Shown: positions 1 to 6,785 of the stretch, in pieces
Position numbering within the stretch: the first letter of the stretch is position 1
Layout of the letters: the number at the start of each line of letters is the position of its first letter
Assembly (NCBI GenBank): GCA_964452185.1
Contig: CAYVKO010000006.1
Span: 1 to 36,315, forward strand
Origin: SW-6-46-9 sp964452185
Lineage (GTDB): Bacteria; Patescibacteriota; Minisyncoccia; Phycocordibacterales; SW-6-46-9
Direction: 5' to 3'
DNA: 36,315 bases
Position numbers and translations under genes: made by a program
The notes under the pieces: generated by a model
Told to the model about the DNA's origin: nothing
Database searches by the model: none
What the model saw: the letters and a program-made list of their open reading frames with translations, nothing else

Positions 1-141
1 TCACTTGATCAGGATGATGACGGAACTGATCAACCACAGCCAGACGTAGCTGGTGTGCAAGACTCCTCTGGTACACCAGGCTTTCCAAACACCGGTGACG
101 GTAGTCTCGCAGTTCCTGCGGACGGATCCTTCGGAAAATAG
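1..141 (+). CDS. C-terminal end of a surface protein with an FPNTG sorting motif (5' truncated by window edge)
   Basis: The first frame is open from the window edge to a TAG at 139-141, giving 46 residues. The tail is acidic and Gln/Pro-rich and contains FPNTGDG. This closely resembles LPNTGDG near the C-terminus of the large surface protein encoded at 2565-5918, so the two are probably paralogs. Unlike that protein, this one stops 14 residues after the motif, with no hydrophobic segment and no basic tail. A normal sortase substrate needs both. The stop is followed within 40 bp by a good intrinsic terminator, so the short end looks genuine. The bulk of the protein and its function are outside the window. 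Confidence 0.75.
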   Translation, partial: SLDQDDDGTDQPQPDVAGVQDSSGTPGFPNTGDGSLAVPADGSFGK

Positions 142-173
142 GCGAGCAACCTAACAAAGCATTCAAGGCAACA

Positions 174-198
174 AACGCCCCGATTTGGGGCGTTTTTT
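174..198 (+). terminator. Intrinsic terminator after the truncated surface-protein gene
   Basis: ACGCCCC and GGGGCGT pair around a five-base loop, followed by a run of T. It lies 33 bp after the stop codon at 141. Confidence 0.85.
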
Positions 199-237
199 AT
201 ATGGGTGAGGGTAGCTGTTATATAACAAGTAAAAATT

Positions 238-261
238 AATTATATAATAAGTTATATAATT
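238..261. repeat. AT-rich palindrome, copy 1 (arms AATTATATAA / TTATATAATT, loop TAAG)
   Basis: The 10-bp arms are a perfect inverted repeat around TAAG. The same core occurs at 11243-11270 with loop CTTA, the reverse complement of TAAG, so the two loci carry one element in opposite orientations. It could be a protein-binding site, a terminator-like hairpin or a remnant of a mobile repeat. Confidence 0.7.
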
Positions 262-1121
262 CTTCTGGTCCGGTCTATCCACACAAAATCTTTTGTCGGT
301 AATCTTGCTCGAGGCTTTATGTGCCGCATACATGGTTGCTGATGGTGGCAGAATCTCCAACGCTTTTTGGCAATACTCAACTCTAATAAACACCCTGTCG
401 TTATCGGGACGTTTATTATTTGAAATAACGCCCTTTTAAAGTCCGTATTAGCTTTTTTGGTCCTATCATTGTACGTATCAGGTATTGATCTATATAAATA
501 AGGTATACTTCTTGCTATCAGCTATCAGGGCCCTCAAATAGTCTACAAAAGAGAGTGTTTTAATGGTGGTTTTTAGAGTGGTTAACCAAGGATAGCAGGA
601 GCCGGTTTTATGTGAAGTTAAAAATTCTGCTGTATTTCTATGCATGTAATTTTTATGCAGGTCAAGAGAGTGCTTGAATATATATGCTCAGATGGGCGGT
701 TTCAGCTTGCTTGAATACCAATTAGGCAAAAAAATCGGGTGTACAAAGGTGCTGATTTCTTGACAGTAAAACACCTGTTGTTAACTTGTCACTACACAAA
801 GAAATATTCACCAGAAATATTCGCGAAAATCGATTTACTACAGGAAAGAGAAGAGAACTGCCCTTGTGGGCAAACGCTTCCACCCCTCACCTTACTCAGT
901 CACGATCCTTCAAAAGCCGTATTGCATTTTTAGGGTTGTGCCTGAGTAGCAGAAAGGCATGATGTTACGTGTAGCTTCTGCTGGGTCAGGAGGAAGTTAC
1001 ATCACAGTCGTGCAGTTGGCGGCTTTGGCAACTCTGCAAGCTAACCTTATTTTTTGCATCTGTTGCTTTGGTCGTCTAATTACACATTTCATTATCAGGT
1101 AAGGGTAATTCACAAATCATT
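262..1121. other. About 860 bp with no convincing gene; contains hairpins and a short dubious ORF
   Basis: No recognisable protein or RNA family was found here. A GTG-started frame at 739-933 (64 codons, with a CPCG tetrapeptide) has no clear ribosome binding site and is not called. An imperfect hairpin pairs 941-954 with 976-990 (CCTGA and AGCAGAA against TTCTGCT and TCAGG). A TATACT box at 504-509 could be a -10 element but lacks a well-spaced -35. The octamer AGAGAGTG occurs at 550-557 and 665-672 and again at 2359-2366. The stretch may hold a non-coding RNA or decayed genes. Confidence 0.4.
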
Positions 1122-1433
1122 ATGGCTACAGAAGTTCGTCCAACAAAAAGAGTTTCAGAGGATTCAACAAAAAGAGTTGAGGATGATTCAACAACAAAAA
1201 GAGTCTCAGAAGAAAATTTCCAGATGAGCGATCATTATTCAAAGTTAGAGGCTAAGCTTTTGCCGAACGGCAACCTCTGCATCTGTGAGATGGCAGACGG
1301 CGGAGCTCCAGTCATTGTTGTGGACTTCCGCAAGTATACAGACTGGATGACGCTAGAGCAGAAGCAGGAGGTGGCCGGAGAAATTATGGAGCAGTACGAC
1401 GCTTGCTTGACGAAAAGCTTAAAATCCGAGTAA
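1122..1433 (+). CDS. Small protein of unknown function with an N-terminal octapeptide repeat
   Basis: This 103-codon frame is preceded only by a weak purine stretch (AGGTAAGG, 15 bp upstream) and is followed by a strong terminator. Residues 8-31 consist of three related units (TKRVSEDS, TKRVEDDS, TTKRVSEE) encoded by a roughly 24-bp tandem repeat. The rest, from about residue 36, is a compact soluble sequence rich in charged residues with two nearby cysteines (CIC). I do not recognise the family and see no signal peptide. An ATG at 1224, just after the repeats, could be the true start of a 69-residue protein. In that case the repeat DNA would lie in the 5' leader rather than in the coding region. 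Its position between two sortase-motif genes gives no clear hint of function. Confidence 0.55.
   Translation: MATEVRPTKRVSEDSTKRVEDDSTTKRVSEENFQMSDHYSKLEAKLLPNGNLCICEMADGGAPVIVVDFRKYTDWMTLEQKQEVAGEIMEQYDACLTKSLKSE
1142..1204 (+). repeat. Three tandem units carrying the decamer CAAAAAGAGT
   Basis: The decamer starts at 1144, 1168 and 1195, within repeat units of 24 to 27 bp. It recurs outside coding DNA at 2443-2452 and 2462-2471. Its exact complement ACTCTTTTTG is at 1843-1852, inside the predicted RNA hairpin. Confidence 0.85.
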
Positions 1434-1501
1434 TCAAAAAGTTACTTGACAACTGAGATCAACCCCTTACATTAAAGGGTGTAGATGAGCGAGAAGAAGC
1501 A

Positions 1502-1533
1502 AAAACCCGCATTGTAATAAATGCGGGTTTTTA
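1502..1533 (+). terminator. Intrinsic terminator after the small unknown gene
   Basis: AAAACCCGCAT (1502-1512) and ATGCGGGTTTT (1521-1531) form an 11-bp stem with an 8-base loop. With A-runs on one side and T-runs on the other, it could work in both directions. Confidence 0.9.
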
Positions 1534-1773
1534 TTGGGCCTGCCGGCTTAGACTAGACATTGAGGAAAATTAACATCTTCGATGTGTAGCCTAAAAGCCT
1601 GTAGGATGAAGACTATTTTGTACTGTCGAAATTTTACAGAATATCTACGTGGCTTGGCTTCAAATACTCATCTTGCCGAAATTTATTATCAACTAGAACA
1701 ACAAAAAGAATAAACCCCTTTGACTTCGGTTCTGTTTGGTGCTTGTCGTATTTTCCAACACAGTTTCTAATTT

Positions 1774-1916
1774 TTGCGGGTTGTGTGTCGGAGGTTTTGT
1801 TCACACAAGAGGTGTTTAGATAACTCTTTTCGCCTTTTGTGTACTCTTTTTGGCCTCCGACACACAGCTTGCAAGTTTCTTTATGCTGGACACCTCCGAA
1901 AGGTGGTGTTTTTTTA
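1774..1916 (+). ncRNA. Predicted structured RNA: long two-part hairpin plus terminator
   Basis: Bases 1774-1794 pair with 1854-1874 over 21 bp, including three G-T wobbles. Inside, 1803-1812 pairs with 1833-1842 (10 bp, one wobble). This leaves an asymmetric internal loop (1795-1802 and 1843-1853) and a 20-base apical loop (1813-1832). A terminator hairpin with a T-run follows at 1891-1916. The apical loop contains ACTCTTTTCG and the internal loop ACTCTTTTTG, which match the complement of CAAAAAGAGT repeats in both flanking genes. A possible -35 TTGACT is at 1720-1725, but no good -10 was found, so the 5' end is uncertain. It does not match tmRNA, RNase P RNA or SRP RNA as I know them. A 6S-like shape is possible, but the RNA is short for that family. 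It could instead be a leader of the downstream surface-protein gene. Confidence 0.5.
1891..1916 (+). terminator. Terminator ending the predicted structured RNA; 5' arm carries CACCTCC
   Basis: CACCT and AGGTG pair around CCGAA, followed by a run of T. The 5' arm plus loop reads CACCTCC, identical to the anti-Shine-Dalgarno core of 16S rRNA and complementary to the GGAGGTG upstream of the surface-protein start at 2565. Confidence 0.65.
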
Positions 1917-2564
1917 TTAAAATAACCTACTAGTGGTAGTTGACTTTCTGTATTTTTATACCTTAGGTTAACCTATACTTCGCAACCACGGCTACGCTTG
2001 TACGTTTGTAAGATGATTGATTTTTCCGCTACTTTTAAGGGTATTTTTTTTGCATTTTAGTTTGCAATTACCCTGGCTGTATGGTGATACTTTCGATTGA
2101 AGAGAGGGTGGAAAAGTACTGGATTTTAGCTCGTGTAATAAACCCTCCAGCGATGCGTCTACATGTATCCACACGGAAGATATGACAACGGTACTGCGCA
2201 GCTGATGAATTAATTAAGGTGGTTGGTTGTACGTGTTACTGTCAGTTGTACTGTGCTGTTGTTTGGGCACACATCACGATAAAGGATTTAAGCTCAACAG
2301 CACAAAGAGATTATTCGTGTAATTATTCACTCTATTATTAGCAACTAATTTACAAGCTAGAGAGTGTTAATTCACTCGTATCCACTCACCTCAACTTGTC
2401 ATTACTAGGTTTGCGGATTTGTTGTTCTCGGTTCGGTTGAAACAAAAAGAGTTCAAGGAAACAAAAAGAGTCTTGATCACCAATTTGTAACCGAGCGCTT
2501 TTGAAACTTTTCGCGATTCCTGTGACAAGTCAGCACGTGTAGTGCGTGAGGGAGGTGGGCTAGC
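1917..2564 (+). promoter_or_regulatory. Long leader region of the large surface-protein gene
   Basis: About 650 bp without a credible gene. A perfect 10-bp inverted repeat (TGTGCTGTTG at 2252-2261, CAACAGCACA at 2295-2304) can form a hairpin. Two direct copies of CAAAAAGAGT lie at 2443-2452 and 2462-2471, about 95-120 bp before the start codon. A TTGACT at 1940-1945 resembles a -35 box, but the nearest good -10 (TATACT, 1974-1979) is 28 bp away, so no promoter is called with confidence. A minus-strand frame at 1992-2174 shows no family resemblance. Confidence 0.45.
2551..2557 (+). promoter_or_regulatory. Strong Shine-Dalgarno GGAGGTG that supports a TTG start
   Basis: GGAGGTG ends 7 bp before the TTG at 2565. 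No such site precedes the in-frame ATG at 2595. Strong sites are otherwise rare in this window. Confidence 0.75.
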
Positions 2565-5500
2565 TTGGATTTACCCACTAACTCACAACCTACTATGGAT
2601 TTATCAAAGAATGTATTAACGAGCGTTCTTGTGGTTGCATTTGCACTTTTGGGTGGCGGCTTTCAATCAGTTGCTCCACAAGTTGCAAATGCGCAAACAG
2701 AAGACTTGACACAAATAACAAGCCCGAATTCCGGTGCGGAAGTTTCTGGTACGACAACTCTGAAAGCAGAATATTCTGGAACGACGACTCCAAACCGAAA
2801 CGGAAACCTTGTTAGCTTTGCTGTTCGATCGGGACAGTGTGGTAGTACAGACAGTACTGTGTTTGGGAACGTGGACGGACAGGATGACCCGTACACATAC
2901 TCAACATCTACAGGAGAATTCAGTGCTGAATTTGACTCTACAACGGAAGCAGACGGCGACTACTGTTTTGTCTTCAACCCAAGTGATGAAGGAGATACTG
3001 CTGAGGAAGAAGTGAACTTTACGGTTGCGAATGAGATCGAGGACGATACAAGTGAAGTTGATCTCAACGTAAGCAAGACTGTTGACGGTGGTGATGCCAC
3101 GTCGAGTGACTTCACCTTTGAGGTACTCGATGAAAATAATGACCCGATCCAGTTCTCTTCTGACGGAGAAACGAACAGCGAGTTTCATGGGTCAGCAGAC
3201 GGCACAGACTTGTCCTTTTCTGCGACTTCATCAGCAACGACAACGTACTCGGTAAACGAGGTGTCTGACGTATCTGACTACACGCCGACGTTTGCCGGAG
3301 ACTGTACGTCTGTTGGTAGTATAGCTGTTAATCCGGCTAACGATACCAACTATAACTGCGATATCGTGAACGAACTTGAGGGAACAACTACAGCGTCTGC
3401 CAGTATCCAACAGCCGGAAGTTGGGGAAGTAACAAGCGGAACAACCACTCTGGAGGCAACGTACGATGACGGTGACGATGAGAACGAAGGTATTTCATTT
3501 GCTGTGAAATCTGGTATGTGTGAAATGAACCAGAACCCAGATGAAGGTGGAGAAGTGGTATTTGGAAACGTAAGTGGTCAAAATAGCCAGTTCGATTTCA
3601 ACGGGGAAGACTTCTCTGCTGAATTCGACACCACAACAACCGAAGACGACAACTATTGCTTTATTTTCAACCCTGAAGAAGACGATGAGGTAGAAGGTGA
3701 CGTGCGAGTAACACGTGACTTTGAAGTCTCAAACGAAGATGAGGATCCAGGTGATGGCTTCTTGGAGCAGTGTAGTGCTGTGAGCGTAGAATCGTTCAAC
3801 CAAGCACAGAACAAGAATGGCAATGACGTACTATCAGCTCGAAGCGACTCATCAGAAGCACTTGGTGCAGAAGATATGGAAGACCACGGAGAAAATGAAA
3901 ACAGACCACCGTATGACAATCCTGAAGAAGTAGACTACGTCACGCTTGGGTTCGGTGGATCAATCACTCTTGAATTTGACGGTAACGTACCGGTGCAGGA
4001 AGGTGATGATCTCCGCATCTACGAAACCAGTTACCCAGAAGACCCAAACGACCCGACGGAATCGCAGTATCCGGAAACTGCAGAAGTAGCAGTATCTTCG
4101 GACGGTGACGACTTTGAATCTGTCGGATCTGTAACGCTTGACGGCACTGTAGATATCGGTGACCGACAAGACATACAGTACGTACGAATCACCGACACGT
4201 CCGATCCAAGCGACTTCGGAAACGGTGAACACGTTGACGGCTTTGACCTTGCCGGAGTTGAAGCCATCCATTGTGATGATGGAGAAGAACCATCTCCGGA
4301 AATGGGTACAGTTCAGATCTGTAAGACAGCTATCGATGAAGACGGTAACTTGATTGAAGGCGGTGCTGATACACAGTTCGACTTCAGCCTTACCAATGGC
4401 TCTAGTGCTCAAGTGAGCTTCAACACTCCACTTAACTACACAGAAGGCGTTGATATCTACACTAATGAAGGTAACGACGCTGCATGTGCAACCTTCGACC
4501 GGTCGGTTGGCTCATATGAGTATAACGCTGAAAATGTAAGCGGTACAACCACTGAAGCAGACTGGAACGCAACCTACGACGATGATTATCAGGTTGGAAG
4601 TGAGAGTGCAGTAAACGTCGGCCAGGCGTACAGCACAACAACCGCAGAAGCTGACGGAGAGTTGGAAGTAACTGCAGACTCAACCACGACATTGGCTGTC
4701 GTAAACCAAGAAGTAGAAACTGAGATCAGTCGATGTGAAGCCGGCGATATCCTTCACTTTGCAGCCGGACCGTCAGTAGTAGAAAATGACGGTAATCTCT
4801 ACCGAGTAGATGCATCAACAGGCAGTTCAACACTTGTTGAAAGTTACGACCAGAGTCAGTTCCACTCATCATTGGCGACTGACGAAGGTGGAAATCTGTT
4901 CGCTATCCGAGAAGACAACAACAACTTGGTAACACTAGAAAACGACGAATCGATCGACACAATCGGAGCTACCTCAGAACTTATTCGACCGGTAGCAATG
5001 ACGCTGGGTGAAGATGATAACCTCTACGTCCTTGACCAGAACCAAGACGGACTGTACGAAGTTGATATGACGACAGGATCTACAACTGAAATCGATCTGT
5101 TTGCTGACGACGAACTTGATGTTCAAGGAGGTGACTTAGAAGTGGCTGATGACGGTGATCTCGTGTACGTGCGGTCAGAAGGTGACGTGTATCACATCGA
5201 CACAAGTAACGGATACGCTGTAAATGAGGTCGGTTCTCTGTCGCAGACAGCACACATCTCTAGCGTAGCGAAGGTTGGAGATACCTACTACGCACTTGAT
5301 CGTACGACGGAGGCTGCCGAAACAGCTGATGACGACTACTACACATTCACGCTTGATGAGACTGATGATACGTTCTCTTCTACACAGCAAGAAGGAGACA
5401 GCGGTCCGTTCTACTACGGTGATGCCGCTCGCTGCATAACAGACACTAACGGTAACGGTGATGACGGAGACGATGATGGAGAAGGGGGCGACTCCGAAAC

Positions 5501-5918
5501 TGCTGCCTTTGGTGCTGGTGGAGTACTTGCCGGAGCAGACGGTGACAACGATGATGACAACGGAGTTGGCGGTATTGGTGATGTAGAAGGAGATCAGGAC
5601 GATGCAGACACAGAGGATGATGAAGCGGATGAAGAAGAGGGGGTAGACTTGCAGGCAATGTTAGATAATGCCAGGAATCAACTAAACCAACTCGTGTCTT
5701 CACTTGGAGATGACCAGTTCGGTGTTGGCGGTGGTGAAGTGCAAGGTGCACAAACTGACTCACCAAATCTACCAAACACCGGTGACGGTACCAGTCCTGC
5801 TGAAGGCAACGGAAACGAACTCGGTTGGGGATTCTTCGGAGCGTTTGCCGGCATTTTGGGATTGTCCGGAATAGTCTATCAGACTACCAACCGCCGAAAG
5901 CGAGAGTTGTTCGAGTAA
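2565..5918 (+). CDS. Large secreted surface protein with LPNTG cell-wall sorting signal
   Basis: The 1117-residue product starts at TTG, chosen for the strong ribosome binding site; an ATG ten codons later is the alternative. A signal peptide follows (hydrophobic core, probable cleavage after ANA near residue 44). Two homologous modules of about 110 residues (roughly 50-155 and 283-395) share SGTTTL, FAV-SG-C and the YCF-FNP motif. Between them lies a Cna-B/prealbumin-like segment. A beta-sandwich-like region follows (about 410-575, with GFGGSITLEFD), then another Cna-B-like stretch, then a region resembling a beta-propeller (about 720-950, with repeated NLY/DLVY-type strands). A very acidic linker leads to LPNTG at residue 1069, a hydrophobic segment and an RRKRE tail. 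The sortase encoded 125 bp downstream is the likely partner. Domain names are inferred from pattern only. The role is probably cell-surface or attachment. Confidence 0.85.
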   Translation: MDLPTNSQPTMDLSKNVLTSVLVVAFALLGGGFQSVAPQVANAQTEDLTQITSPNSGAEVSGTTTLKAEYSGTTTPNRNGNLVSFAVRSGQCGSTDSTVFGNVDGQDDPYTYSTSTGEFSAEFDSTTEADGDYCFVFNPSDEGDTAEEEVNFTVANEIEDDTSEVDLNVSKTVDGGDATSSDFTFEVLDENNDPIQFSSDGETNSEFHGSADGTDLSFSATSSATTTYSVNEVSDVSDYTPTFAGDCTSVGSIAVNPANDTNYNCDIVNELEGTTTASASIQQPEVGEVTSGTTTLEATYDDGDDENEGISFAVKSGMCEMNQNPDEGGEVVFGNVSGQNSQFDFNGEDFSAEFDTTTTEDDNYCFIFNPEEDDEVEGDVRVTRDFEVSNEDEDPGDGFLEQCSAVSVESFNQAQNKNGNDVLSARSDSSEALGAEDMEDHGENENRPPYDNPEEVDYVTLGFGGSITLEFDGNVPVQEGDDLRIYETSYPEDPNDPTESQYPETAEVAVSSDGDDFESVGSVTLDGTVDIGDRQDIQYVRITDTSDPSDFGNGEHVDGFDLAGVEAIHCDDGEEPSPEMGTVQICKTAIDEDGNLIEGGADTQFDFSLTNGSSAQVSFNTPLNYTEGVDIYTNEGNDAACATFDRSVGSYEYNAENVSGTTTEADWNATYDDDYQVGSESAVNVGQAYSTTTAEADGELEVTADSTTTLAVVNQEVETEISRCEAGDILHFAAGPSVVENDGNLYRVDASTGSSTLVESYDQSQFHSSLATDEGGNLFAIREDNNNLVTLENDESIDTIGATSELIRPVAMTLGEDDNLYVLDQNQDGLYEVDMTTGSTTEIDLFADDELDVQGGDLEVADDGDLVYVRSEGDVYHIDTSNGYAVNEVGSLSQTAHISSVAKVGDTYYALDRTTEAAETADDDYYTFTLDETDDTFSSTQQEGDSGPFYYGDAARCITDTNGNGDDGDDDGEGGDSETAAFGAGGVLAGADGDNDDDNGVGGIGDVEGDQDDADTEDDEADEEEGVDLQAMLDNARNQLNQLVSSLGDDQFGVGGGEVQGAQTDSPNLPNTGDGTSPAEGNGNELGWGFFGAFAGILGLSGIVYQTTNRRKRELFE

Positions 5919-5947
5919 CGTCCGTCTTTGCAATTTCTGCAAATCTC

Positions 5948-5974
5948 AAAAGCACCCCGTTTGGGGTGCTTTTA
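5948..5974 (+). terminator. Intrinsic terminator after the LPNTG protein gene
   Basis: AAAAGCACCCC and GGGGTGCTTTT form an 11-bp stem with loop GTTT. It lies 29 bp after the stop and separates the substrate gene from the sortase gene. Confidence 0.92.
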
Positions 5975-6028
5975 TAATGTCGAACCTTGTAACTAGGTTT
6001 TTGTGTCGATTTATTAGTCAGATTACGG

Positions 6029-6034
6029 TATTAT
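6029..6034 (+). promoter_or_regulatory. Candidate -10 box TATTAT just upstream of the sortase gene
   Basis: TATTAT ends 9 bp before the ATG at 6044, so a transcript from it would be almost leaderless. No good -35 is seen. There is no Shine-Dalgarno site. Confidence 0.4.
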
Positions 6035-6043
6035 GACATTCGT

Positions 6044-6724
6044 ATGACAGGCAACAATCCCAACAACTACACACAGGCGTATATGGCGGTTCTGCTGGCC
6101 GTAGCTGTAATTGCCGGAGCAGGAATGGTGGTGACTGCAAACGCCCCAATTTATGAAGGTAAGCAGGCGACTACTACGTCTGAATCAACTCAAACGTCAG
6201 AATACTCACTGGCCACAACCACTACGTCGATTCAGCCTGATCGACTCATAATCCCAAAGATTGACGTTGATGCAGCAGTTGAGGAGGTTGGGATAAATGA
6301 ACGAGGGAATATGGGAGTTCCAAAGGACTGGCGTAATGTTTCGTGGTATGAACCGGGATACCTTCCGGGTGAGGCAGGGAATGCAGTGTTGGCAGGTCAT
6401 CTGGACTGGGACGGGAGCCAGGCGGTCTTTTGGGACTTAGAAAAGCTGGAGAGTGGAGATCTGGTGCAGGTAACTGACGATAATGGAGATAAGCTCTCTT
6501 ACGTGGTTACCAGCACGGAAGTGTACGGTTACCAGTCTCAGGCAACCGACTCGGTTTTTGGCAGTCAGGGGCGTTCACAGTTGAAACTCATCACATGTGA
6601 CGGGAATTATCTGGACGGGGAGGATACATATCAGGATCGTTACATAGTTACTGCTCGTCTGATAACTCCAAACAACGGGGAAGAGTTGTCAACTTCAACT
6701 TCGAGAGTAGAAGTATTACAATAG
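6044..6724 (+). CDS. Sortase (class E/F-like transpeptidase)
   Basis: This 226-residue protein has an N-terminal membrane segment (about 13-33), a Thr-rich linker (about 41-62, ATTTS and ATTTTS) and a sortase fold. The catalytic triad is visible: His119 in AGHLDW, Cys185 in LITCDG and Arg199 in QDRYIV. The motifs RLIIPKIDVDA and NAVLAGH are typical of class E and F sortases. Such enzymes cleave LPXTG-type signals outside the membrane and join the substrate to a cell-surface amino group. The gene follows the LPNTG protein directly, with its own possible promoter after a terminator, so the two are a likely enzyme-substrate pair. The class assignment is tentative. Confidence 0.93.
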   Translation: MTGNNPNNYTQAYMAVLLAVAVIAGAGMVVTANAPIYEGKQATTTSESTQTSEYSLATTTTSIQPDRLIIPKIDVDAAVEEVGINERGNMGVPKDWRNVSWYEPGYLPGEAGNAVLAGHLDWDGSQAVFWDLEKLESGDLVQVTDDNGDKLSYVVTSTEVYGYQSQATDSVFGSQGRSQLKLITCDGNYLDGEDTYQDRYIVTARLITPNNGEELSTSTSRVEVLQ

Positions 6725-6785
6725 ATGATGAATTTCGATACAAATTGTCTACGTTAGAATAAACTATTTAAACTGAAAATACGTT

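Noticed and set aside
163..393. Minus-strand frame of 76 codons
   Set aside because: It runs through the terminator at 174-198 and the AT-rich palindrome, has no ribosome binding site and no family resemblance.
739..933. GTG-started + strand frame of 64 codons with a CPCG motif
   Set aside because: It has a weak start and no recognisable family. It is kept only as a mention in the gene-poor stretch; homologs would be needed to call it.
1774..1916. 6S RNA, tmRNA, RNase P RNA or SRP RNA
   Set aside because: The hairpin is shorter than 6S RNA, and the hallmark sequences of the other three families are not present.
3960..4412. 150-codon minus-strand frame inside the large surface-protein gene
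   Set aside because: It is a shadow of an Asp/Glu/Thr-rich coding frame; the + strand frame has a signal peptide and sorting signal.
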